From: Desulforapulum autotrophicum HRM2
GTDB taxonomy: Bacteria > Desulfobacterota > Desulfobacteria > Desulfobacterales > Desulfobacteraceae
Direction of reading: 5' to 3'
Assembly (NCBI RefSeq): GCF_000020365.1
Contig: NC_012108.1
Location: 4,906,001 to 4,970,000, forward strand
Length of the DNA: 64,000 nt
The notes under the pieces were generated by a model, which saw only the letters and a program-made list of their open reading frames with translations, made no database searches and was not told where the DNA came from. Shown here in pieces: positions 47,279 through 55,786 of this stretch (its first letter is position 1; each line of letters opens with the position of its first letter). The translations under genes were made by a program, and so were the position numbers.

Positions 47279-47465
47279 TTAACTTTCAATGGCACCGGCG
47301 CGAACCCCTTTTAAATAATTGCCACAGTACGGGTCATTTTCGATGAGCACATCACCGGTTTTGATGGCGGCCCTGATTTTGACATCCAGGGGATCAATGT
47401 TTGGCCGTAAATCCGCTGCAGGTTACCACCTGGGCGGCATTTTTTATGATTAAATTTCCGTGTAT
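47279..47465 (-). pseudogene. Remnant resembling HutI (imidazolonepropionase) N-terminus and an unassigned 3' piece
   Basis: On the minus strand one frame reads IHGNLIIKNAAQVVTCSGFT and soon stops (TGA at 47394-47396). The start matches amidohydrolase/HutI proteins (LLIKNAxQVVT); the expected ATG before His appears to have become ATA. A second frame just after reads IRAAIKTGDVLIENDPYCGN and YLKGVRAGAIES to a stop at 47279; I do not recognise it. The position between hutU and FTCD is where hutI would sit. The gene is essentially deleted. Confidence 0.5.
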
Positions 47466-47473
47466 TTTTCCCT

Positions 47474-47520
47474 CCCGGTCTGGATTTTTACCGGGGTTTT
47501 TCACCTGTTGTCAACCCCGG
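47474..47520. promoter_or_regulatory. Two overlapping, mutually exclusive hairpins
   Basis: CCGGGGTT (47491-47498) pairs perfectly with AACCCCGG (47513-47520). CCCGGT (47474-47479) pairs with ACCGGG (47490-47495), which uses part of the same arm. On the minus strand the larger stem comes first after hutU and the smaller covers a GGGAGGG ribosome-binding-site-like stretch of the hutI remnant. No T-run follows on the minus strand. It may be an old intercistronic control or stability element. Confidence 0.4.
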
Positions 47521-47540
47521 ATAAAAATTCAGACGAATCG

Positions 47541-49574
47541 TTATTTTATCTTTGCGTCCACCAGATCTGCGATCATCTGCTCGTCGGTGAGGTAGGGAAT
47601 GGAAATATGGGCTTCGCCTTTGTATTGCCCATTGAATTCCACACAGGTGTCCAGGGCGTTTTCATTCCGTGCCCAGGATCTTCTGGCCACACCGCCCATG
47701 ACATCCCAGAGCATGGCCCGTTTGATAATCTCATCCACCCGGGAACTGCCGTCAAGAACCAGACCAAAGCCGCCGTTGATCGCCTTGCCGATTCCGACAC
47801 CGCCGCCGTTGTGAAGGGCCACAAGGCTCATGCCCCTGGCGCAGTTCCCGGCAAAACACTGGATGGCCATGTCCGCCATGATATTGCTGCCATCCTTGAT
47901 ATTGGCGGTTTCCCTGAAGGGAGAGTCCGTGCCGGAGGTGTCGTGGTGATCCCGGCCAAGCATCACAGGGCCGATCTCACCTTTCCGGACCATTTCATTG
48001 AATTTAAGGGCAATGGCCACCCTTCCCGCCGCATCCTGGTAGAGGATCCTGGCCTGGGTTCCCACCACCAGCTTGTTTTTCTGGGCATCCCTGATCCAGA
48101 TATAATTATCCCGGTCCTGGGATCTTCTGTCTGGATCAATGCAGGCCATGGCAGCCTGGTCGGTTTTTAAAAGATCCTCGGACTTTCCTGAAAGGCAGAC
48201 CCATCTGAAGGGGCCGTATCCATAATCAAACATCAAGGGGCCCATGATATCTTCCACATAGGAGGGAAAAATAAAGCCGTCCAGGGTATTGACCCCGTTT
48301 TTACAAATCTGGGTCACCCCGGCATCAAACACAGCCCGCATAAAGGCATTGCCGTAATCAAAGAAATAGGTGCCTCTTTCCACCAGGGTCTTGATGAGTT
48401 CATAATGGTGAACAAACGAGGCATCCACCCGTTTTATAAAGGCATCCGGATCTTTTTTCAGCATTTCTGTCCGCTGGTCAAAGCTCAGTCCCTGGGGGCA
48501 ATATCCGCCACCATGGGCCACATGGCAGGAGGTCTGATCGGAAAGCAGTTCAATGTGGATATCATGATCAACCGCATATTCCAGCAGATCCACCACATTG
48601 CCGTGGAAGGCGATGGCCAGGGCCTTTTTTTCTGCCATGGCTTTTTTTGCAGCATCAAAGGCGGCCCCCGGCTCTGCTGTCACCATGCTGACCCAGCCCT
48701 GGTCATATCGTGTCTGAATCCTGGATTCATCCACTTCTGCGATGATGCCGACTCCCTTGGCAATTTCAATGGCCTTGCCCTGGGCGCCGCTCATGCCGCC
48801 CAGGCCTGAGGTGACAAACAACCGTCCGGTGAGGTCCCCGTCTTCAGGGACGTCCAGCTCCAGCCGGGCAGCGTTCAGCAGGGTGCCGTAGGTGCCGTGG
48901 ACAATGCCCTGGGGACCGATGTACATCCATCCCCCCGCCGTCATCTGTCCGTAATTGGCCACCCCCAGGGACATGGCCCGTTCCCAGTTTTCCTGGTCAT
49001 CAAACAGACCGACCATCATGGCATTGGTGATAATGGCCCGGGGAGATGCGGGAGAAGACTGAAACAGCCCCAGGGGATGACCTGACTCCACCACCAGGGT
49101 CTGGTCCTGGGTGACATTTTCAAGATATTTTTTAATCATCTGGTATTGCATCCAGTTCTGACAGACCTGACCGGTCTCACCATAGGTCACCAGCTCATAG
49201 GGATACAGGGCAATTTCAAAGTCCAGATTGTTTTCGATCATCACCTGGAAGGCACGGCCTTCAATGCATTTTCCTGTGTATTCGTCAATGGGCTTTCCGT
49301 AAAGACGGCCCCTGGGCCTGAACCGATATCCATAGATTCTTCCATGGGTTAACAGCTCGTCTAAAAATTCAGGGGCACAGATTTTGTGCCATGCTTCGGG
49401 AATATACCGCAGGGCATTCTTCACTGCCAGCATGACTTCGCCTTTATTCAGGGTCATGGCCCTTTTTGGGGCCCGTCTGATCCCGGGCTGGAAATCCGGC
49501 ATCTCCGGCAGTTCTGTAAATATGTCCTCTATTTTAATCGTCATTGCATTGGAAACATCTGTATTTTTCAGCAT
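47541..49574 (-). CDS. hutU: Urocanate hydratase, long form
   Basis: A 677-residue enzyme that adds water to urocanate and yields imidazolonepropionate. Typical blocks are GRIYGYRFRPRGRLYGKPID, ESGHPLGLFQSSP, the NAD-binding VTSGLGGMSGAQGKAIEIA, SDQTSCHVAHGGGYCPQGLSFD, FDYGYGPFRWVCLSGKSEDL and the C-terminal DHHDTSGTDSPFRETANIKDG. It is about 120 residues longer than the common 555-residue HutU and belongs to a separate long group. Its upstream gap contains a palindrome that could be a HutC site. Confidence 0.93.
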   Translation of the reverse strand: MLKNTDVSNAMTIKIEDIFTELPEMPDFQPGIRRAPKRAMTLNKGEVMLAVKNALRYIPEAWHKICAPEFLDELLTHGRIYGYRFRPRGRLYGKPIDEYTGKCIEGRAFQVMIENNLDFEIALYPYELVTYGETGQVCQNWMQYQMIKKYLENVTQDQTLVVESGHPLGLFQSSPASPRAIITNAMMVGLFDDQENWERAMSLGVANYGQMTAGGWMYIGPQGIVHGTYGTLLNAARLELDVPEDGDLTGRLFVTSGLGGMSGAQGKAIEIAKGVGIIAEVDESRIQTRYDQGWVSMVTAEPGAAFDAAKKAMAEKKALAIAFHGNVVDLLEYAVDHDIHIELLSDQTSCHVAHGGGYCPQGLSFDQRTEMLKKDPDAFIKRVDASFVHHYELIKTLVERGTYFFDYGNAFMRAVFDAGVTQICKNGVNTLDGFIFPSYVEDIMGPLMFDYGYGPFRWVCLSGKSEDLLKTDQAAMACIDPDRRSQDRDNYIWIRDAQKNKLVVGTQARILYQDAAGRVAIALKFNEMVRKGEIGPVMLGRDHHDTSGTDSPFRETANIKDGSNIMADMAIQCFAGNCARGMSLVALHNGGGVGIGKAINGGFGLVLDGSSRVDEIIKRAMLWDVMGGVARRSWARNENALDTCVEFNGQYKGEAHISIPYLTDEQMIADLVDAKIK

Positions 49575-49725
49575 CTTATTTTCCCTTCCAGATCATTTGT
49601 CATGTCCGTGGACAGGTGTGAACCGATGGCAATAAATTTGCCCGGTCCTGGACTATTATACAAGCATGTATATACAACCACATGCATGACCCCCTTCCCC
49701 TTTGTCAATATCAAGTATAAGTTTT
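49575..49725. other. Intergenic gap between AOR and hutU genes
   Basis: A 151-bp gap with the HutC-like palindrome at 49667-49676 and enough space for a promoter of hutU. It is one of the few gaps above 100 bp in the cluster. Confidence 0.45.
49667..49676. promoter_or_regulatory. Candidate HutC operator
   Basis: TGTATATACA is a perfect 10-bp palindrome. Flanked by TTG on the minus strand, it reads TTGTATATACATG. HutC-type GntR repressors bind similar AT-rich TGTATA-type palindromes in known hut operons. It lies about 95 bp upstream of the hutU start. A partial TATACAAG repeat lies next to it (49657-49664). Confidence 0.45.
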
Positions 49726-51585
49726 TTAGATTTCCTCCAGTTTAAGGCGTTTCAGGGTTTCACCCGTGGGAATTCCTGCCTCGTCCCATCCCATGACCGT
49801 GTAGAAATCCTGAACCATGACCGAAAGATCCTCCACCAGAAGACCTTTTACCGGCCCATGGGGAAGCCCTTTTTCCTGAAATAGCCCGGGCAGGTTGTCG
49901 TTTTCCAGGGAGGCACCGTGGGCAAGGTTGAATAGTTTTTCCATGTTGATGAGTTGTTCCCCCCTGTAAAACAGCTCCTGGGCGGACAATTCCAGACCGG
50001 TAATGGCCCGGATCAGATCGCTTTCGTTTTCCAGGGTGAAATCTGCCATAATGGACAGGGTCGGCACCTTGCAAAGCCCCAGAGAATCGATTATGGCCGA
50101 AGTCAAAAGACAGCCTCGAACCAGAATCCCCTTTCCGTCGATGATATGGGGCTCCATAATCGCCGTGGTGCCAAATTCTTTTTGTGCTTTTTCCTGGGTG
50201 TAGCGAAAGGCCGGAATCGGGTATACGCTGGTAAAATCCCCTCCCCTGAGGGAAACCGTATAGGAGAGGGCAATGGCCTGGCTTCCCCTGGGATCTGACC
50301 CGTAAATTTCAACCCCTTTGGTGTGGTAGGCATATTGTTCGGATCCCTTGCCGATGACGCTGGCAGCCCCCTTGACCCCCAGGGAAAGAATTTTCCCGAA
50401 TCCTTTTCTCAGGGCAATCTGATGCATGAGCGCCTCCATTGCCTGGGCGTTTCCCCAGGTTAATGCAAGTCCCCCGGTATCCTGGGTGGTGATGATGCCC
50501 CGTTCATAGAGTTCCATGGCAAAGGCAATGATGGACCCTGTGGAAATGGTATCTATCCCCAGTATATTGGCCAGATTGGACAGATACAAGAGTTCATCCG
50601 GATCTTTCAGTCCGCACAAAGAGCCCATATTGATGACGGTCTCATATTCGGGTCGACCCCCATGGAATCCCTGGTGACGGCCGGCTTTGATTTTGATTTC
50701 AGCCTTGCAATGCACCGGGCACCGGTGACAGCTGGTTTTTTTTTCGACATAGGTCAGAAGATTCTTGCCGTCGATTTTTTCTACCCCGTCCATGGTACCT
50801 TCCTGATAATTCCGGGTTCCCAGCTGGCCGGTATCGTTGAGCCACTGGATATGGGCGGAACTGCCGGTGGTGGAGAAATCCGTGTAAATGGGAAGCCCGG
50901 CTTTGATTTTGCCGATATACGCCTTGACCAGGGCCTTGGTTTCAGGGGAGGATTTCTCCAGGTTTTTGACCCCGGCCACCAGGATGGCCTTAAGGTTCTT
51001 GGACCCCATGACCGCACCCATGCCGGTCCGTCCGGCAGCATGATCCGTCCCGTTCATGATGCAGGCAAAGGGAACCAAATTTTCTCCAGCCACCCCAATG
51101 GATAAAATTTCCACGTTCTGGCCCTGGCGTTCATTTCTCAGAACGGATTCAGTGTTGCGGGTAGAAAGTCCCCAAAGATCTTCCCCGGTTCGAAAGGAAA
51201 CACCGGTTTTATCCACCACAAGCGAGACCGGTAGATCTGAACGCCCGCGGATCACCATGGCGGCAATTCCCAGGGACTTTAACCGGGCACCGATGTGACC
51301 GCCCACACTGGAACTGCCCATGAGTCCAGACAGGGGCGACTTGGCGCTGACATGGCTCCGGGAGGATGCCGGGGCGGCCGTACCCGTGAGCAGGCCGCAA
51401 CTGATGATCAGGATATTTTCAGGACCCAGTGCCAGGGCATTTTTGGGCAGGTTTTTGTAGAGGTACCAGGTGTTGAATCCAAATCCGCCCAAAACGGTCC
51501 GGGCCAGTTTTTCCCCAAAGGGTTCAATGGTTACCTTTTTTTCTGACAAGTCCACATGGACAATGCTTCCCAGATGGTTCATCAT
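49726..51585 (-). CDS. Aldehyde:ferredoxin oxidoreductase (AOR)-family tungsten enzyme
   Basis: A 619-residue member of the AOR family, which oxidises aldehydes to acids with a tungsten-bispterin centre and a [4Fe-4S] cluster. The N-terminal pterin-binding domain has VLGGFGFNTWYLY, SRSHVSAKSPLSGLMGSSSVGGHIGARLK. Cluster ligands are C286, C289 and C293 in CHRCPVHC, and probably the Cys in IDSLGLCK near residue 500. Length matches the family (600-620 residues). Its place in a hut-type cluster is unusual. Its own substrate is unknown; it may act on an aldehyde formed from the transported compound. Confidence 0.88.
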   Translation of the reverse strand: MMNHLGSIVHVDLSEKKVTIEPFGEKLARTVLGGFGFNTWYLYKNLPKNALALGPENILIISCGLLTGTAAPASSRSHVSAKSPLSGLMGSSSVGGHIGARLKSLGIAAMVIRGRSDLPVSLVVDKTGVSFRTGEDLWGLSTRNTESVLRNERQGQNVEILSIGVAGENLVPFACIMNGTDHAAGRTGMGAVMGSKNLKAILVAGVKNLEKSSPETKALVKAYIGKIKAGLPIYTDFSTTGSSAHIQWLNDTGQLGTRNYQEGTMDGVEKIDGKNLLTYVEKKTSCHRCPVHCKAEIKIKAGRHQGFHGGRPEYETVINMGSLCGLKDPDELLYLSNLANILGIDTISTGSIIAFAMELYERGIITTQDTGGLALTWGNAQAMEALMHQIALRKGFGKILSLGVKGAASVIGKGSEQYAYHTKGVEIYGSDPRGSQAIALSYTVSLRGGDFTSVYPIPAFRYTQEKAQKEFGTTAIMEPHIIDGKGILVRGCLLTSAIIDSLGLCKVPTLSIMADFTLENESDLIRAITGLELSAQELFYRGEQLINMEKLFNLAHGASLENDNLPGLFQEKGLPHGPVKGLLVEDLSVMVQDFYTVMGWDEAGIPTGETLKRLKLEEI

Positions 51586-51621
51586 ACACGTTTCCCCCTT
51601 CTATAAAAGATCACCCAGGGC

Positions 51622-51783
51622 CTAGCTTTCAGCCAGGGCCCGGAGCGCATCCGCCAATTGGTCTTCCATGTGAATTTCTCCGTTCTCGTTGGCTGCTTTC
51701 AGCCTGGCATTTGCCCGGTTCCCCGGGATCGCAACCCCATCACCCCCAACAGCCGCCGGCATTTTCCGTATGTCGTCACACAT
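51622..51783 (-). CDS. Small ORF between the MttB-like and AOR genes
   Basis: A 53-codon frame (MCDDIRKMPAAVGGDG..., ending ALRALAES). No strong ribosome-binding site is visible, and an upstream ATG (ATGAAACAAATAG, at about 51804) is in another frame. It could be a real small protein, a frameshifted one, or chance. AOR-family genes are often next to small pterin-pathway (MoaD-like) genes, but this does not show a di-glycine end. Confidence 0.3.
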   Translation of the reverse strand: MCDDIRKMPAAVGGDGVAIPGNRANARLKAANENGEIHMEDQLADALRALAES

Positions 51784-51801
51784 TTTCTATTTCTATTTGT
51801 T

Positions 51802-53277
51802 TCATCTGTCAGCTTCACACGAGTTTTCCCCTAGGCCCGGTTCACAAAACTTAGCAAGCCTGCGATCAAGATCCTTGTCAATGGGGGGTTGCTGGTAAGC
51901 TTCCAGGAGATGATCCGCCTTGTGTTGGGCGTCTGCCTGTAAACTTTTCCGGCCCTTGCACCATTTATCATGGGAAACCCTTGGAAAAAGATCCGGATGG
52001 TGCAGCACCTCCCTGAAATGGGAAAAGGTATGGAAGCTGGTGACATATTTGCCCCGGGGGCCTGTCTCCTGGATCAATTTGATGGTCTCGTCCAGGCTGT
52101 CAGATCCCGGGATGGGTTTTGCAAAATACCGGGCATATTCCGTCAGCTCAGCATCCAGAATCAGTTTGGCCTGGGAGGCTGCGGCAAAGCTGGCCAGGTG
52201 TCCGCAACCCGGAATAAAATTGACCTGACCCTGGAAGGCGGTCACAAGGTTGAACATGGACTCGGCCCCGGCCTGAAAATCACAGACCTGGGCATCATTG
52301 TTCACATTGCTTCGGGACAAAAGGTTGTAATGTTTGGCCATCAGGGCGGATGCAAGCTCCATCTTTCGGGATTCAGGTCCGCCATAGGTGGCACTCATGG
52401 TCCGCATATCCGAAGCACTGGGAAAGGCGCCGTAGAAAACAGGAAGCCCCGGACGAACCCATTGGGACAGGATCAGCATCCCCAGGGTTTCACAATTGTT
52501 TAAAATCAGGTTCCCCATGAGACTGCAGGGCCCGGTAGATCCGGTGGCCGGGGTGGGAGAAAGACAGATGGCAATGCCATGTTCTGCCGCATCTATTAAC
52601 AACTGTCCCTGCCCGCTGGTAAGGGCCAGGGGAGACAGGCTGTTGACGGTGGTCTGGGCGTAGCTGATCCCTTTGTCCGCATCCTTTTTCAGGGTATCAA
52701 CCGTGATGCCCATGGCCATGCATAAAATTTTTAAATCCTCGCCCTTGGACAGGTGACAGGGCTTGTCTGAATAGCGCACCTGGGCTGCCATCATGAACGC
52801 GTAGACATCCTCCTGGGCCATTTTTTCGGGGAAAACCAGGGGGCCGGGCATCTGGATCGCATTCAGGCTTTGCCCCAGTTTCATTAACTCCAGAAAATCT
52901 GCCCCGGTTGCATTCCGTCTGTTCCCTTCAGGGGTCATTATAAAGGGGGCACTCCGGCCCATTCCCACTGCGGTGACATCAAGGGCAAATTTCAGATCAT
53001 TTTCCGGGTTCCTGGCCTTGAGTGTGAACGCATTGGCAGCCGTTGAAAGGGCCTCTTCCAGAACCGCTTCTGTAAAACAAATTTTTTGCCCGTCCACACA
53101 AAGGCCGCGACAACGGGCCATTTCCAATAAGGTCTCATTGCCAACCCAGATGCCGGTTTCTTCCAGAATCTGGAGGGTGGCATGGTGAATCTGGTTGACC
53201 TGTTGTTCGGTCAAAGGGGAAAGGTGGGCAGTATTCACATACAAATTGTGCGTATTCATGGGGTCTCTCCCGTTCAA
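51802..53277 (-). CDS. MttB-family (trimethylamine methyltransferase-like) protein, second copy
   Basis: A 491-residue TIM-barrel protein of the MttB superfamily: LTEQQVNQIHHATLQILEETGIWV at the start, GMGRSAPFIM, CHLSKGEDLKILCMAMGIT, LSPTPATGSTGPCSLMGNLIL, and a C-terminal FSHFREVLHHPDLFPRVSHDKW. No in-frame TAG occurs, so it is a non-pyrrolysine member; characterised ones (MtgB, MtpB, MtcB) demethylate quaternary amines onto a corrinoid protein. The start is either MNGRDP or the in-frame Met seven residues on. It lies next to the HutC-type regulator. Its partner corrinoid protein is not in the window. Confidence 0.88.
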   Translation of the reverse strand: MNGRDPMNTHNLYVNTAHLSPLTEQQVNQIHHATLQILEETGIWVGNETLLEMARCRGLCVDGQKICFTEAVLEEALSTAANAFTLKARNPENDLKFALDVTAVGMGRSAPFIMTPEGNRRNATGADFLELMKLGQSLNAIQMPGPLVFPEKMAQEDVYAFMMAAQVRYSDKPCHLSKGEDLKILCMAMGITVDTLKKDADKGISYAQTTVNSLSPLALTSGQGQLLIDAAEHGIAICLSPTPATGSTGPCSLMGNLILNNCETLGMLILSQWVRPGLPVFYGAFPSASDMRTMSATYGGPESRKMELASALMAKHYNLLSRSNVNNDAQVCDFQAGAESMFNLVTAFQGQVNFIPGCGHLASFAAASQAKLILDAELTEYARYFAKPIPGSDSLDETIKLIQETGPRGKYVTSFHTFSHFREVLHHPDLFPRVSHDKWCKGRKSLQADAQHKADHLLEAYQQPPIDKDLDRRLAKFCEPGLGENSCEADR

Positions 53278-53285
53278 TGGGACGG

Positions 53286-54065
53286 CTAAGCCTTACCGAG
53301 TGAAGGCTCGTGATAGCTGAACACCGTTTTAAACCGGCCGCTGATTCTATAGGTGGTGCCGGGATAGATCATGCGGCTGTGGGTCACCACCCCTTCCCCG
53401 CTCCAGGTTTGACGATGGAGGTAGAGGCAGGGGTCTTGGGCGGTGATCTCCAGCAACTGCTGGGTCTGTTCATCGGGCAGACCCGCTTCAATAATATGTT
53501 CGATATCGGTGGGAGAAATAATGCCCATGAGGTATTTGGACGGGGTTATTTTTGTAAAGTCCTGTTTCAGATAATCCGGGGCAAACAGGGGATTCACAAA
53601 GCGATCACCCAGCATTACGGGCTTACCATTGCTCTTGTGAACAATGACGGAATGAAACACCTTTGTTCCCATTGGCATCTTCATGGCCACTGCCAATTCG
53701 GGAAACACTTTTTCCTGTGCCAATAGAATCACCGTACAGGAATAAATTCCGCCCCATTCCTTGATCTCTTCGTCAATATTTCGGATTTCATACAGGGCGG
53801 CAATGGGCTTGGGACGCGCAACATAGGTGCCAACACCCTGGATGCGAACCAGGCGATCGTCCTCGGACAGCTCGCGCATGGCCCTGTTGACCGTCATACG
53901 CGAGACATTCAAGGTTTTTACCAATTGGTTTTCTGAAGGAATCTTTGTGTCCGGCAGCCACTCACCGGAATCAATTTTTTTTAAAATATGGGCCTTGACC
54001 TGCTGGTAAAGTGCTTTGGGCTCCTCGGTCAAATCTTTCATCTGCCTCCTGAGTTTAAAAACCAT
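53286..54065 (-). CDS. GntR-family regulator, HutC type
   Basis: A 259-residue regulator. The winged-helix domain (residues 18-80) has PDTKIPSENQLVKTLNVSRMTVNRAMRELSEDDRLVRIQGVGTYVA. The UTRA ligand domain follows, with TDIEHIIEAGLPDEQTQQLLEI and the C-terminal PGTTYRISGRFKTV, which closely follows the HutC pattern (known effector: urocanate). The start overlaps the stop of a 43-codon ORF (TAATG). It is inside the hut-like cluster, so it most likely controls it. Confidence 0.88.
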   Translation of the reverse strand: MVFKLRRQMKDLTEEPKALYQQVKAHILKKIDSGEWLPDTKIPSENQLVKTLNVSRMTVNRAMRELSEDDRLVRIQGVGTYVARPKPIAALYEIRNIDEEIKEWGGIYSCTVILLAQEKVFPELAVAMKMPMGTKVFHSVIVHKSNGKPVMLGDRFVNPLFAPDYLKQDFTKITPSKYLMGIISPTDIEHIIEAGLPDEQTQQLLEITAQDPCLYLHRQTWSGEGVVTHSRMIYPGTTYRISGRFKTVFSYHEPSLGKA

Positions 54066-54196
54066 TAAAACTCCAATTCCCCTACCACTTTTTCTGCAAT
54101 GGACAAGAGATCTCCATGGTGAACCAGATCCTTGAGCAGTTCCATGTCTTTATAAATATAACGATCATTGTCCGGCCTGGGAACATTCTGGCCCAC
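54065..54196 (-). CDS. Small ORF between hutH and the HutC-type regulator
   Basis: A 43-codon frame starts with GTG at 54196, preceded by AAGGGGGG at good spacing. It encodes a charged helical peptide (YIYKDMELLKDLVHHGD, LLSIAEKVVGELEF). Its TAA overlaps the regulator ATG as TAATG, which suggests translational coupling. I do not recognise it. It may be a real small protein, a leader peptide or the end of a lost gene. Confidence 0.4.
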   Translation of the reverse strand: MGQNVPRPDNDRYIYKDMELLKDLVHHGDLLSIAEKVVGELEF

Positions 54197-54230
54197 GCAT
54201 TTATCCCCCTTTATAGGGGGCATTTCTTGT

Positions 54231-55775
54231 TCAACTGCCGGAGATCGGGCCGATGGCTTTTTCCACAGCTGCTAGGATTTCACCGCTTCTGAGAACCTTT
54301 ACCATGGTTTCAATATCCCGGGAAAGATCCCTGTCGCTTTCAAGATAGGGCACATGGCTTCGGATCACCCCATAGGCCACCCGGGTGCCAAGCCCCCCTT
54401 TCATGGGTTTTTTTTCGGTGATCAGGTCATAGGCCTGGGCTGCACACAACAGCTCGATGGCCACCACGTTTTCCACGTTGCCAAGGACTTCACGGCTCTG
54501 GCGGATACCGATGGTGCCCATACTGACGTGGTCTTCCTTGTTGGCAGAGGTGGGAATGGAATCCACACAGGCGGGATGGGCAAGTACCTTGTTCTCGGAG
54601 ACCAGGGCTGCCGCCACATACTGGGCAATCATGTATCCGGAATTAAGCCCGCTGTTTTTCACCAGAAAAGCAGGAAGATCGCTGAGCTGGGGATTGACCA
54701 GACGTTCCACCCGGCGCTCGGATACAGAGCCGAGCTCGGCAATACCCATGGACAGATAGTCCGCTGCCATGGCAACGGGTTGCCCGTGGAAGTTGCCGCC
54801 CAGGCGCACCTCTTCCGTGTCGGAGAAAATAAGGGGATTGGTGGTGGTGGAGTTGATCTCAATATCAATTACCCGCTTTGCATGGGCAACGGCATCCTTG
54901 CTGGCACCATGAATCTGGGGGGCGCAGCGCAGGGTATAGGCATCCTGAACCCGGGCACATCCCCGGTGGGATTCAATGATCTCACTTTCCGCAATCAATT
55001 TTAAAATATTGTCGGCCGTGGCAATCTGTCCGGGGTGGGGACGAATTTGATGGATCCTCGGATCAAATTCAGAGTTGCTCCCCATGAGCACTTCCAGACT
55101 CATGGCGCAGGCAATATCGGCGGTTTTGGAGAGCTGGATGGCGTCATTGACCACCAGGACGCCAATGGCCGTCATCACCTGGGTGCCGTTGATAAGCGCT
55201 AGGCCCTCTCCCCCTTCCAGGACCAGGGGTTCAAGACCGATCTGTCGCAGGATGTCACCGCCGGGCTGGCGTTTCCCTTGATAAATTGCCTCTCCCTGGC
55301 CGATGAGAACCAGCCCGAGGTGGGCCGTGGGCGCCAGATCTCCACTGGAACCCACAGACCCCTTTTCAGGGATAATGGGGGAAACGCCGTTGTTGAGAAA
55401 CGCCAGCATATGACGGATGGTCTTCATCCGGCACCCGGAATATCCCATGGACAGATCATGAATCCTTAAGGCCATGATCGCCCGGACCACCTCCTCGGAC
55501 AGGGGATTTCCCACACCTGCGGCATGGCTCATGATGATATTGTTCTGGAGCTGCTGGGTATCCTCTTCGGGTATGGTCACATTGCAAAGGGCACCAAACC
55601 CCGTGGTAATGCCATAAATCACTCGTTTTTCCGCAATCCACCTGCGGATCAGGGCAGAGGTTTTCTCCACCCGTGCCTCGCCTTCCGAAGAGAAATCTGC
55701 CACAGCATTATAACGGGCCACAGCGACCAGATCATCATTGGTTATTTTTTCTCGATCCAGAAATATACGTGTCAT
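54231..55775 (-). CDS. hutH: Histidine ammonia-lyase-family MIO enzyme
   Basis: A 514-residue aromatic amino-acid lyase. Active-site features are Tyr54 in YGITTGFGAL, His84 in MSHAAGVGNPL (a mark of histidine ammonia-lyases), and the MIO segment PEKGSVGSSGDLAPTAHLGL. The MIO tripeptide is Ser-Ser-Gly (143-145) rather than the usual Ala-Ser-Gly. Further marks are GQPVAMAADYLSMGIAELG and the C-terminal QSREVLGNVENVVAIELL. The normal reaction removes ammonia from histidine to give urocanate. It starts 11 bp after the first MttB-like gene, so the two are co-transcribed. Confidence 0.9.
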   Translation of the reverse strand: MTRIFLDREKITNDDLVAVARYNAVADFSSEGEARVEKTSALIRRWIAEKRVIYGITTGFGALCNVTIPEEDTQQLQNNIIMSHAAGVGNPLSEEVVRAIMALRIHDLSMGYSGCRMKTIRHMLAFLNNGVSPIIPEKGSVGSSGDLAPTAHLGLVLIGQGEAIYQGKRQPGGDILRQIGLEPLVLEGGEGLALINGTQVMTAIGVLVVNDAIQLSKTADIACAMSLEVLMGSNSEFDPRIHQIRPHPGQIATADNILKLIAESEIIESHRGCARVQDAYTLRCAPQIHGASKDAVAHAKRVIDIEINSTTTNPLIFSDTEEVRLGGNFHGQPVAMAADYLSMGIAELGSVSERRVERLVNPQLSDLPAFLVKNSGLNSGYMIAQYVAAALVSENKVLAHPACVDSIPTSANKEDHVSMGTIGIRQSREVLGNVENVVAIELLCAAQAYDLITEKKPMKGGLGTRVAYGVIRSHVPYLESDRDLSRDIETMVKVLRSGEILAAVEKAIGPISGS

Positions 55776-55786
55776 GGGATGTTTTC

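Noticed and set aside
54231-55775. Ergothionase-type lyase acting directly on a trimethylated histidine
   Set aside because: The protein has the MIO segment and HutH motifs. The MIO mechanism needs a free or singly substituted amine, so direct action on a betaine is unlikely.
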